This document shows, piece by piece, positions 1-6,223 of a stretch of DNA of 6,223 nt. The position numbers were made by a program, and so were the translations under genes. This stretch comes from Ilumatobacteraceae bacterium (lineage in GTDB: Bacteria; Actinomycetota; Acidimicrobiia; Acidimicrobiales; Ilumatobacteraceae), in the NCBI GenBank assembly GCA_023263465.1, contig JALQWV010000132.1, positions 1 to 6,223 of the forward strand, read 5' to 3'. Position 1 is the stretch's first letter. Every line of letters begins with the position of its first letter. The notes under the pieces are model-generated. The model was not told the origin of the DNA and ran no database searches. It was given only the letters and a program-made list of their open reading frames with translations.

Positions 1-1016
1 GTGGCGATGCAACCATGTTGTTGCACAAGGGTGTGGAGTACGAAGCAACAGGAGTTGTTCCAGACCCGACATCTGCATCAAACCCAGAATTAGCAATTGT
101 TCTCGGACTACTTCAGCGCACGTTGAAGACCGATCCGAAAAAGTGGACTGTGATGTCAAAAGGCATTAAGGGTGTTACTGAAGAAACCACAACAGGCGTA
201 AAGCGCTTGTACAAGATGGCCGAAAAGGGTGAATTATTGTTCCCAGCAATCAACGTGAACGACAGTGTGACCAAGTCCAAGTTTGACAACTTGTACGGTT
301 GCCGACACTCGCTCATTGATGCAATTAACCGCGCGACTGACGTAATGCTTGCGGGAAAAACTGCGGTTGTGTGTGGTTATGGCGACGTAGGTAAGGGCTG
401 CGCACAAAGTCTTCGCGGACAGGGCGCCCGAGTAATCGTCACCGAGATTGACCCGATTAATGCATTGCAGGCGGCGATGGAGGGCTACCAGGTCGACACG
501 CTTGAAAACATGGTGTCAACTGCCGATGTGTTTGTAACGGCAACGGGCAATGAAGCGATTGTCACCGTTGATCACATGTCCCGCATGAAGCACAACGCAA
601 TTGTGTGCAACATTGGCCACTTTGATAACGAAATTGACATGGCTGGTCTGGCGCGCAGCGGTGCAATTCGCGACGAGCTCAAGGCTGGAACAGACCTATG
701 GACCTTTCCAGATGGTCACGCTGTCATCGTGTTGGCGGAAGGTCGTTTGGTCAATCTTGGTTGCGCAACCGGCCACCCGAGCTTCGTTATGAGCTGTTCG
801 TTCTCGAACCAAGTCATTGCGCAAATGGAACTGTTCGGCAATCTTGATAAATATCCACTTGGTGTATACGTGTTACCCAAGCACCTCGACGAAAAAGTTG
901 CCTCATTGCACCTTGATGCACTTGGAGCTGTGTTGACAAAGATGACTGACGAGCAAGCCGAATACCTTGGCATACCACCAAGTGGTCCATTCAAGCCAGA
1001 GGCATACCGCTACTAA
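1..1016 (+). CDS. ahcY: Adenosylhomocysteinase (S-adenosylhomocysteine hydrolase), 5'-truncated by the window edge
   Basis: This cytosolic enzyme reversibly hydrolyses S-adenosylhomocysteine to homocysteine and adenosine using tightly bound NAD+, which relieves product inhibition of methyltransferases. The reading frame is open from the left edge. Codons from position 3 read GDATMLLHKGVEYE, matching the internal GGDATLLxHKG region of the family, so the ATG at 15 is an internal Met and the true start lies upstream. About 337 residues remain of a usual 470-495. The bacterial-type insertion is present (KTDPKKWTVMSKGIKGVTEE, about 132-191). It is followed by the substrate and catalytic block NVNDSVTKSKFDN (252-290), the NAD-binding glycine loop GYGDVGKG (375-398), the GHPSFVMS segment near 771-794, and the C-terminal KPEAYRY tail that reaches the neighbouring subunit's NAD site. 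No frameshift or missing key residue is visible. Its stop faces the stop of the membrane protein gene across 4 bp. Identification is secure. Confidence 0.97.
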   Translation, partial: GDATMLLHKGVEYEATGVVPDPTSASNPELAIVLGLLQRTLKTDPKKWTVMSKGIKGVTEETTTGVKRLYKMAEKGELLFPAINVNDSVTKSKFDNLYGCRHSLIDAINRATDVMLAGKTAVVCGYGDVGKGCAQSLRGQGARVIVTEIDPINALQAAMEGYQVDTLENMVSTADVFVTATGNEAIVTVDHMSRMKHNAIVCNIGHFDNEIDMAGLARSGAIRDELKAGTDLWTFPDGHAVIVLAEGRLVNLGCATGHPSFVMSCSFSNQVIAQMELFGNLDKYPLGVYVLPKHLDEKVASLHLDALGAVLTKMTDEQAEYLGIPPSGPFKPEAYRY

Positions 1017-1020
1017 ATCG

Positions 1021-1665
1021 CTATTCGCCCCACTGCTCATATTGGGTGCTCGGAATGAGCGGTTGAAGGTGCAGCAAGGGGAGCGTCCGAGCAACAATTG
1101 GTCCGATTCCAAACGCAAATACGAGCGTTCCGACTCCGACCGAACCGCCAAGTGCGAATCCGACGATGAGCACCGATACTTCAACAAAGGTGCGCGCGCG
1201 GCTTACCTTGATGCCGCGCTCAGCAAGTCCGGTAAACAATCCATCGCGTGGCCCTGGTCCGAGTCCAGCGCCGATGTACATTCCTGAACCAATTCCTAAA
1301 ATCACGATGCCACCAAGCATGAGGGCGATGCGCGATGGTAAATATTCGGCACGCGGAATAATGTCAATGACTACGCCGGCGACAAGACCGATTTGGACAG
1401 CGTTCAACAGGGTGCCGATGCCTGGTTTTTGACGAAGTGGGATCCACAAGAAGAGCACCAAAAAACTGGTGAGGATAAGCGCGCGGCCAAAAGGCCAATT
1501 GATTTGTTTACTTAGTCCATCGTGAAAAACGTCCCATGGCGCAAGCCCCATATGTCCTTGTTTTTGCATTCCGACACCAATTCCGAACAGGACTAATCCG
1601 CCTACACATCGTGTGAGTCGTTGCACGGGCCGATCGCGCAACGGCGCAATGAAGTAATTGGGCAT
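1021..1665 (-). CDS. YczE/YitT-like integral membrane protein (COG2364 type), function unknown
   Basis: The 214-residue product is very hydrophobic, with about five to six predicted membrane segments near residues 18-36, 58-77, 84-104, 112-133, 157-177 and 178-198. Two related loops mark the family: GLAPWDVFHDGLSK (40-53) and GLGPGPRDGLFTGLAER (134-150). Each has a Gly/Pro-(W/R)-D core followed by GL, consistent with an internal duplication of a half-unit. This pattern fits the YczE/YyaS group of bacterial membrane proteins, whose biochemical role is unknown to me; a Bacillus homologue sits beside sfp. The ATG at 1665-1663 is chosen because it precedes a short basic N-terminus (RDRPVQRLTR) and has a -10-like hexamer six bases upstream, suggesting a leaderless transcript. 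No Shine-Dalgarno is visible. The gene runs opposite to all neighbours, tail-to-tail with ahcY and head-to-head with comF, so it is not part of either operon. The family call is good, the function is open. Confidence 0.85.
   Translation of the reverse strand: MPNYFIAPLRDRPVQRLTRCVGGLVLFGIGVGMQKQGHMGLAPWDVFHDGLSKQINWPFGRALILTSFLVLFLWIPLRQKPGIGTLLNAVQIGLVAGVVIDIIPRAEYLPSRIALMLGGIVILGIGSGMYIGAGLGPGPRDGLFTGLAERGIKVSRARTFVEVSVLIVGFALGGSVGVGTLVFAFGIGPIVARTLPLLHLQPLIPSTQYEQWGE
1032..1063 (+). terminator. Possible stem-loop terminator just after ahcY, without a U-tract
   Basis: ACTGCTCAT (1032-1040) can pair with ATGAGCGGT (1055-1063), giving a 9-bp stem with one G.U wobble and a 14-nt loop. It begins 16 nt after the ahcY stop. 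No run of T follows, so it is not a classical intrinsic terminator. It also lies inside the 3' end of the opposing membrane protein gene, so the pairing could be coincidental. It is the only hairpin of note between the convergent genes. Confidence 0.25.
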
Positions 1666-1671
1666 TGTCTA

Positions 1672-1677
1672 ACCGTA
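1672..1677 (-). promoter_or_regulatory. Candidate -10 element of a leaderless promoter for the membrane protein gene
   Basis: On the minus strand TACGGT matches the TANNNT -10 pattern and is followed by exactly six bases (TAGACA) and then the ATG. A start site about seven bases past the hexamer would therefore fall on the A of the start codon, as in leaderless actinobacterial genes. No convincing -35 hexamer is seen at the expected distance, which lies inside comF. This is inference from pattern and spacing only. Confidence 0.4.
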
Positions 1678-1681
1678 GTAC
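1676..1681 (+). promoter_or_regulatory. Weak candidate -10 element of a leaderless promoter for comF
   Basis: TAGTAC lies six bases before the comF ATG, the same geometry as the opposing element, and overlaps it by the self-complementary TA at 1676-1677. The last base is C instead of the strongly preferred T, so the match is imperfect. No properly spaced Shine-Dalgarno precedes the ATG (only GGGG directly abutting it), which fits a leaderless start. An alternative is a promoter further upstream inside the membrane protein gene. Confidence 0.25.
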
Positions 1682-1687
1682 TCGGGG

Positions 1688-2296
1688 ATGAGGAGTTTGG
1701 GTTTGTTTTCTTATCGTTGTGCAGGATGTGGACAGTTGGCACGTACAACGTGTGAACACTGTGCGTCCAAGATCGCATTATGTCCAACGCCGAACTGTAG
1801 CGACGCAATTGTTGCGCTTTCTTACGACGGGCTCGTGCGTGATTTGATGCTGGCGTTTAAGTACCAAAATCATCGGACTCTTGCCACCTTGTTTGCCGAT
1901 CATCTTGTTTCAATTTTGCGCAAAACAGCAGAAATTAACAGTGTTGATGTGGTGACGTGGGTGCCAACAACTTGCGAGCGACGCATCGCACGCGGGCACG
2001 ACCAAGCTGAGACACTTGCGCGATTGATTGGGCGATTATTGGGTATTCCCGTTCGTAAATTACTGATACGTGAAACCGTTGGACATCAAACGGGGAAGAG
2101 TCGGGAAAATCGGTTGATTGGCATTTCGCTTCGTGCTCGATCGATGAACACTCCAATTACGGTTCTCGTTGTTGATGATGTTGTGACAACTGGCGCAACG
2201 ATGCGAAGCGCACAGCGCGCGCTCTACCAAGCGGGTGCTGCGAGCGTGATCTGTGCTGCCGTGGCCTCCACTCCAGCCCCAGCACCGCGCAGGTAG
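1688..2296 (+). CDS. comF: ComF family protein, zinc-finger plus phosphoribosyltransferase domain
   Basis: ComF/ComFC/GntX-type proteins have an N-terminal zinc-binding region and a type I phosphoribosyltransferase fold. Some act in DNA uptake during natural transformation with the ComFA helicase, but in many bacteria the role is unproven. The 202 residues show two CxxC pairs (C11/C14 and C22/C25) with extra cysteines at 32 and 37. The family signature WVPTTCERRIARGHDQAETL follows at 91-110, with a QTGKSRENR block at 134-142. The PRPP-binding loop VLVVDDVVTTGAT lies at 159-171. Length is typical or slightly short. The ATG at 1688 is the first start after an in-frame stop at 1676-1678, and it sits just before the first Cys pair. 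secA begins 13 bp downstream, so co-transcription is likely. No comFA or other competence genes are in the window, so a role in transformation cannot be inferred. The family assignment is firm. Confidence 0.92.
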   Translation: MRSLGLFSYRCAGCGQLARTTCEHCASKIALCPTPNCSDAIVALSYDGLVRDLMLAFKYQNHRTLATLFADHLVSILRKTAEINSVDVVTWVPTTCERRIARGHDQAETLARLIGRLLGIPVRKLLIRETVGHQTGKSRENRLIGISLRARSMNTPITVLVVDDVVTTGATMRSAQRALYQAGAASVICAAVASTPAPAPRR

Positions 2297-2309
2297 CATT
2301 GTTGGTTGC

Positions 2310-5078
2310 ATGGCACTACTCGATCGCATTCTTCGTGCCGGTGAAGGCAAAAAGGTCAAGGCACTTGCTTCGCTGGTGCCAGATATCAATGCTTTTGAAC
2401 CCGAGCTGAAACAACTTTCCGATGCCGCCTTGCAAGGCAAGACTGCAGAATTCCGCCAGCGCCTCGAGCGTGGCGAAGATGTTGATGACTTGATGGTGGA
2501 AGCGTTCGCGGTTGTGCGCGAGGCGTCATCGCGTGTAATCGGACAGCGACACTTTGACGTGCAGCTCATGGGAGGTGCCGCCTTGCATGCCGGTTGGATT
2601 CCTGAAATGCGAACCGGCGAAGGTAAGACACTGGTGTCTACTTTGCCAGCGTATTTAAACGCACTATCAGGAAAGGGCGTTCACGTCATCACCGTGAACG
2701 ACTATTTGGCACGGTTTCACGCCGAGTGGATGGGTCGAATTCATCGTTGGATGGGCCTTGAAGTGGGTCTCGTCATTCCAGGAGTTCGTACATCGCCAGA
2801 GGAAAAGCGTCGCGACTATGCGGCAGACATTACGTATGGCACGAACAACGAATTTGGTTTCGACTACTTGCGTGACAACATGGCAGCCACGAAAGACGAA
2901 AAAGTGCAACGCGGACATCATTTTGCGATTGTTGACGAAGTTGACTCCATTCTCATTGACGAGGCACGTACGCCACTCATTATTTCTGGACGCATCGCCG
3001 ATGCGGCGAAGATGTATTACCGATTCGCGTCAATTGTGCGCTCACTTACGCGCGACATTGATTACGAAGTTGAGGAAGACAAGCGAATTGTGGTTCCAAC
3101 TGAGTCGGGCATAGAAAAGGTGGAGCAGCAACTAGGAATTGACAATTTGTATGACGAAGTGCAGCAGAACTTGGTGCACCAATTACAAGTTGCACTGAAG
3201 GCCGCAGTTCTGTATCACCGTGACAAGGACTACATCGTTCAAGACGGTGAAGTAAAGATCGTTGACGAATTCACAGGTCGAATTCTTGAAGGTCGCCGTT
3301 GGAGCGAGGGCATTCACCAGGCTGTCGAGGCTAAAGAAGGCGTAAAGATCAAGGAAGAGAACCAAACCCTTGCCACTGTCACGTTGCAGAACTATTTCCG
3401 CATGTACAACAAGCTCGCAGGAATGACAGGAACAGCTCAGACGGAGGCTGCTGAATTGATGAACACGTACAACCTTGCAGTTGTACCAATTCCAACGAAT
3501 CGTGAAATGATTCGTGTAGATCAGGCTGATCTCATCTACAAGTCTGAGCAAGCAAAGTTTTCGGCAGTGGTGCAAGACATTGAAGAAAAGCACAAACTCG
3601 GTCAACCGATTCTCGTTGGAACAGTCAGCGTTGAAAAGAGCGAATTGCTTTCGCGATTGCTAGACAAACGTGGCATTAAGCACGAAGTGCTGAACGCAAA
3701 GCAACATACCCGTGAGGCTCATATCGTCGCGCAAGCAGGTCGCTTAGGTGCAGTCACTGTTGCAACCAACATGGCTGGTCGAGGAGTTGACATCTTGCTG
3801 GGCGGTAACCCAGAAGGCCTCGCGCGTCAGCAGGTGCTCAGTGAAGGGCACGCCGAAGATGTTTTGAAGGACGAATTTGAATTGACAATGCCACTTGCTC
3901 AGATGCCAGAGGAGTATCGCAACGCTCGAAGTGCTGCACAAGCTCGATACAAAGACGTGCTTGCATCTTTCGTCACGCAGTGCAAAGCAGAAGGTGAAAA
4001 AGTTCGTGCAGTGGGCGGCTTGTACGTGCTTGGAACCGAACGCCACGAATCGCGTCGTATTGACAATCAGTTGCGCGGTCGTGCAGGGCGTCAAGGCGAC
4101 CCGGGAGAAAGCCGCTTCTATCTCAGTCTTGATGACGAACTCATGCGATTGTTTGCAACCGGTGCTCTTAGTTGGGTCATGGGTAAAGCGCTTCCTGATG
4201 ATGAAGCCATTGAAGCAAAAATGGTCACCAAAGCAATTGAACGCGCGCAAAGCACGGTAGAGCAGCGCAACGGAGAGATTCGCAAGAACGTTTTGAAGTA
4301 CGACGAAGTGATGAACGAACAGCGCAAGATCATTTATCAGCGCCGTGATCAAATTCTCGAAGGACTTGATCTGAAGATTGCGGCCATGGAGTACTTGGCT
4401 GACGCTGTTGACTCACTCATCGACAGCCATTGTGTTTCCGATGCCTCAGACGAGTGGGACTTGGAAGGGCTTGCTCGCGAGTTGGTCTCATTCTGGCCAA
4501 CCACCGTGACTGAAGCGTCGCTTGCAAACTGCGGCTCTACCGATGACATGTATGACCATGTAATGGCTGACGCCTCTCGCTACTACGCCCAACGCGAAGT
4601 TGAAATGGGCGAACAGACCATGCGCGAAGTTGAGCGCCAGGTGATGTTGCGCATCATTGATCAGCGCTGGCGCGAACATCTCGAAGAAATGGATTACTTG
4701 CAAGAAGGAATCAACCTTCGTGCGATGGGGCAAAAAGATCCGCTTACTGAATGGCAGCGTGAAGGCTTTGAAATGTTCGGCGCGCTCATGAAGGGCATTG
4801 CACAGGACTTTGTGAAGTATGTGATGCACGTTCAAGTGGTAAAAAACGATGCGCCAGCCATTCAGGTGCAAAACATTCAAGAGTCTTCATATGATGCTGA
4901 AACGCAGGGTGGTTTTGCAGGTGCAACTGCCGATCCGTTAGCGCCACCAGTTCCCGCAGCACCCGTTGCACAGAAAACCGTGGTGAAATCTGCAGATGAC
5001 TGGTCTCTCACACCGCGAAATGCTCCTTGCCCATGTGGATCGGGCAAAAAATTTAAGATGTGCCACGGGCGCGATTAA
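2310..5078 (+). CDS. secA: Protein translocase subunit SecA (preprotein translocase ATPase)
   Basis: SecA is the peripheral motor that drives unfolded preproteins through SecYEG using ATP. The 922-residue protein is full length. Visible in order are Walker A MRTGEGKT (100-107), the Walker B DEVD (209-212), the preprotein-crosslinking region (about 220-370), and GMTGTAQTEA (371-380). The second ATPase domain has NMAGRGVDILLGG (487-499) and QLRGRAGRQGDPG (587-599). The helical scaffold and two-helix finger (about 750-825) carry Met806 at the fingertip. A Pro/Ala-rich linker (about 871-889) leads to a SEC-C zinc motif CPCGSGKKFKMCH (907-919). The ATG at 2310 gives the canonical MALLDRILRAGEGKK start; an in-frame ATG at 2253 would add 19 atypical residues overlapping comF and is rejected. 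The ribosome site is weak (AGGT at 2291-2294, about 15 bases away), so coupling to comF translation is possible. The motif usually read as NDYLAxRDA is NDYLARFHA (130-138). Confidence 0.98.
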   Translation: MALLDRILRAGEGKKVKALASLVPDINAFEPELKQLSDAALQGKTAEFRQRLERGEDVDDLMVEAFAVVREASSRVIGQRHFDVQLMGGAALHAGWIPEMRTGEGKTLVSTLPAYLNALSGKGVHVITVNDYLARFHAEWMGRIHRWMGLEVGLVIPGVRTSPEEKRRDYAADITYGTNNEFGFDYLRDNMAATKDEKVQRGHHFAIVDEVDSILIDEARTPLIISGRIADAAKMYYRFASIVRSLTRDIDYEVEEDKRIVVPTESGIEKVEQQLGIDNLYDEVQQNLVHQLQVALKAAVLYHRDKDYIVQDGEVKIVDEFTGRILEGRRWSEGIHQAVEAKEGVKIKEENQTLATVTLQNYFRMYNKLAGMTGTAQTEAAELMNTYNLAVVPIPTNREMIRVDQADLIYKSEQAKFSAVVQDIEEKHKLGQPILVGTVSVEKSELLSRLLDKRGIKHEVLNAKQHTREAHIVAQAGRLGAVTVATNMAGRGVDILLGGNPEGLARQQVLSEGHAEDVLKDEFELTMPLAQMPEEYRNARSAAQARYKDVLASFVTQCKAEGEKVRAVGGLYVLGTERHESRRIDNQLRGRAGRQGDPGESRFYLSLDDELMRLFATGALSWVMGKALPDDEAIEAKMVTKAIERAQSTVEQRNGEIRKNVLKYDEVMNEQRKIIYQRRDQILEGLDLKIAAMEYLADAVDSLIDSHCVSDASDEWDLEGLARELVSFWPTTVTEASLANCGSTDDMYDHVMADASRYYAQREVEMGEQTMREVERQVMLRIIDQRWREHLEEMDYLQEGINLRAMGQKDPLTEWQREGFEMFGALMKGIAQDFVKYVMHVQVVKNDAPAIQVQNIQESSYDAETQGGFAGATADPLAPPVPAAPVAQKTVVKSADDWSLTPRNAPCPCGSGKKFKMCHGRD

Positions 5079-5082
5079 TCGC
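5071..5082. repeat. 12-bp perfect palindrome over the secA stop codon
   Basis: GCGATTAATCGC is self-complementary and includes the secA TAA. It could form a small hairpin with a 4-bp stem and TTAA loop in the secA-prfB transcript. A 12-bp palindrome is expected about once or twice by chance in a window of this size, so no function is claimed. Confidence 0.3.
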
Positions 5083-5103
5083 ACTACCGAATAGGCAACT
5101 GTC

Positions 5104-6207
5104 ATGCGCGATTTCTCAAACGACCTCACTGAAGTCCGACGTCGAGTAGACGAAGCTTCGGTGTATTTGAAAGTGGAAGCTAGCCGTGTGCGAATCGCAG
5201 AGCTTGAAATAGAAGTGGCTCGTCCCGACTTATGGGATGACCAAGAGCATGCAAAGAAAGTCAATTCGGAATACTCAAATCTGAAATCAGACTTGGAAGA
5301 GTTCGCTGCATTGGCGGGATCAATTGAAGATCTTGAAGTGCTGCATGAGATGGCGAGAGAAATTGACGACGAAAGCCAAGAACCAGATTTGGAGCGCGGC
5401 ATTTCTCAAGCACGTACGCAGCTGGATGCACTTGAGTTGCGCAGTTTGTTTACGGGAGTTCACGATGAAGCAGACGCCATCGTGCAAATCAATGCTAAAG
5501 ATGGTGGCGTTGACGCTCAAGACTGGAGCGAGATGCTGTTGCGTATGTTTACTCGCTGGGCAGAGCGAAAAGGCTTTGACATTGAAATTGGTGACGTCTC
5601 CGAGGGCACGGAGGCGGGAATTTTGTCCGCCGACTTCACGGTGCGCGGTAGATACGCCTACGGGTTGCTCACATCCGAGCGCGGTACCCATCGCCTCGTG
5701 CGCATTAGTCCCTTCGATAACCAGGGTCGCAGACAGACCAGTTTTGCCAACGTGCAAATTTGGCCGGTGCTTGAAGAAGTTGATGTTGAAATCAACGAAG
5801 CAGACATTCGCATGGAAGTGTTTCGCGCTTCGGGTGCCGGTGGTCAACACGTGAATAAAACGTCTTCTGCTGTGCGGCTCATTCACGAACCAACGGGTCT
5901 TGTTGCATCGTCACAGCAAGAGCGGTCGCAATTGCAGAACCGTGAAAATGCGTTGAAGCGATTGAAGACCATGGTTGCGGCACGCATTGAAGAAGAACGC
6001 GAGAATGAATTGCGCAGCATTGGTGGCAAGCAAGCGCAAGTGGGTTGGGGTAGCCAGATCCGCAGTTACGTGATGCAGCCGTACCAAATGGTGAAAGATG
6101 TGCGCACCGAAATTGAAAGCGGAAATATCGCTGGAGTCCTCGACGGAGACCTGGATTCCTTTATGGAAGGCTTCCTCCGCTGGCGACGTGCAAACTCCGA
6201 TTCATAA
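5104..6207 (+). CDS. prfB: Peptide chain release factor 2 (RF2)
   Basis: RF2 recognises UGA and UAA stop codons in the ribosomal A site and triggers hydrolysis of peptidyl-tRNA. The 367-residue protein has the N-terminal helical domain with the conserved ARPDLWDD segment (39-46) and the RF2-typical GGVDAQDWSEMLLRM stretch (134-148). The codon-recognition tripeptide SPF (202-204) distinguishes it from RF1 (PxT). The catalytic GGQ lies at 246-248 within ASGAGGQHVNKTSSAV; this Gln is normally methylated by PrmC. The C-terminus keeps the VLDGDLDSFMEGFL ending (345-358). The ATG at 5104 yields a full N-terminus, with AGG (5093-5095) about eight bases upstream as a modest ribosome site. The reading frame is continuous: the in-frame UGA and +1 frameshift that autoregulate prfB in many bacteria are absent, and codons 20-23 read V-Y-L-K. 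It lies 25 bp after secA and is probably co-transcribed. Confidence 0.98.
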   Translation: MRDFSNDLTEVRRRVDEASVYLKVEASRVRIAELEIEVARPDLWDDQEHAKKVNSEYSNLKSDLEEFAALAGSIEDLEVLHEMAREIDDESQEPDLERGISQARTQLDALELRSLFTGVHDEADAIVQINAKDGGVDAQDWSEMLLRMFTRWAERKGFDIEIGDVSEGTEAGILSADFTVRGRYAYGLLTSERGTHRLVRISPFDNQGRRQTSFANVQIWPVLEEVDVEINEADIRMEVFRASGAGGQHVNKTSSAVRLIHEPTGLVASSQQERSQLQNRENALKRLKTMVAARIEEERENELRSIGGKQAQVGWGSQIRSYVMQPYQMVKDVRTEIESGNIAGVLDGDLDSFMEGFLRWRRANSDS

Positions 6208-6223
6208 ATTAGACTGTTTACCT

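Noticed and set aside
974..986. ACCAC-CAA-GTGGT mini hairpin near the 3' end of ahcY as a terminator for the reversed membrane gene
   Set aside because: It has only a 5-bp stem with a 3-nt loop and no T-run on the relevant strand, and it encodes conserved C-terminal residues of AhcY.
2253..2309. Upstream in-frame ATG that would extend SecA by 19 residues and overlap comF
   Set aside because: The added residues are Pro/Gln-rich and unlike any SecA N-terminus, and they are simply comF codons read in another frame. The ATG at 2310 gives the canonical SecA start.
2060..2569. 169-codon antisense open frame across the comF-secA junction
   Set aside because: It is composed mostly of Ser, Arg and Cys from reversed coding DNA, has no recognisable domain, and overlaps two certain genes.
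3744..4352. 202-codon antisense open frame within secA
   Set aside because: It lies wholly opposite conserved SecA motifs, with no family match I recognise and a composition typical of a shadow frame.
5320..5886. 188-codon antisense and 176-codon alternative-frame open frames within prfB
   Set aside because: Both lie within the highly conserved RF2 core, and neither has a plausible start signal or domain.
6208..6223. Possible start of a downstream gene such as ftsE, which often follows prfB
   Set aside because: Only 16 bases remain, with no start codon or readable frame, so nothing can be called.

Overview
The window carries five protein genes on about 6.2 kb of tightly packed bacterial DNA of moderate GC (roughly 50% by eye). 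It looks like an actinobacterial chromosome. The gene order links S-adenosylhomocysteinase to comF and secA, as in Mycobacterium and Streptomyces. SecA has Met at the two-helix fingertip within LRAMGQKDP, which matches my recollection of actinobacterial SecA. The SecA N-terminus (MALLDRILRAGEGKK...) and the moderate GC make Acidimicrobiia (Ilumatobacter-like, aquatic) my best guess within the phylum, but that is inference without a database search.

Layout. Positions 1-1016 (+) hold the 3' two thirds of ahcY, cut by the left window edge. Positions 1021-1665 (-) hold a YczE/COG2364-type integral membrane protein that converges on ahcY, with only 4 bp between the stop codons. A 22-bp spacer (1666-1687) separates it from the divergent comF phosphoribosyltransferase gene (1688-2296, +). 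secA (2310-5078, +) starts 13 bp after comF, and prfB, encoding peptide chain release factor 2 (5104-6207, +), starts 25 bp after secA. The last 16 bases after prfB hold no recognisable gene. No stretch longer than 25 bp lies outside a gene, and I see no tRNA, rRNA, insertion sequence, CRISPR array or attachment site.

Function. comF, secA and prfB are probably one transcription unit, combining a DNA-uptake/nucleotide-type protein, the Sec translocase motor and a translation termination factor. These are housekeeping genes kept together by old synteny rather than by a shared pathway. ahcY recycles S-adenosylhomocysteine in the methyl cycle. The membrane gene is the only one of unknown role.

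I found no convincing undescribed system. The points worth a second look are: a very short divergent spacer where two leaderless -10-like hexamers overlap on a shared TA step; a non-conservative RD to FH change in the SecA NDYLA motif; and the absence of the mtrAB-lpqB and hpf genes that often sit in this neighbourhood in actinobacteria.
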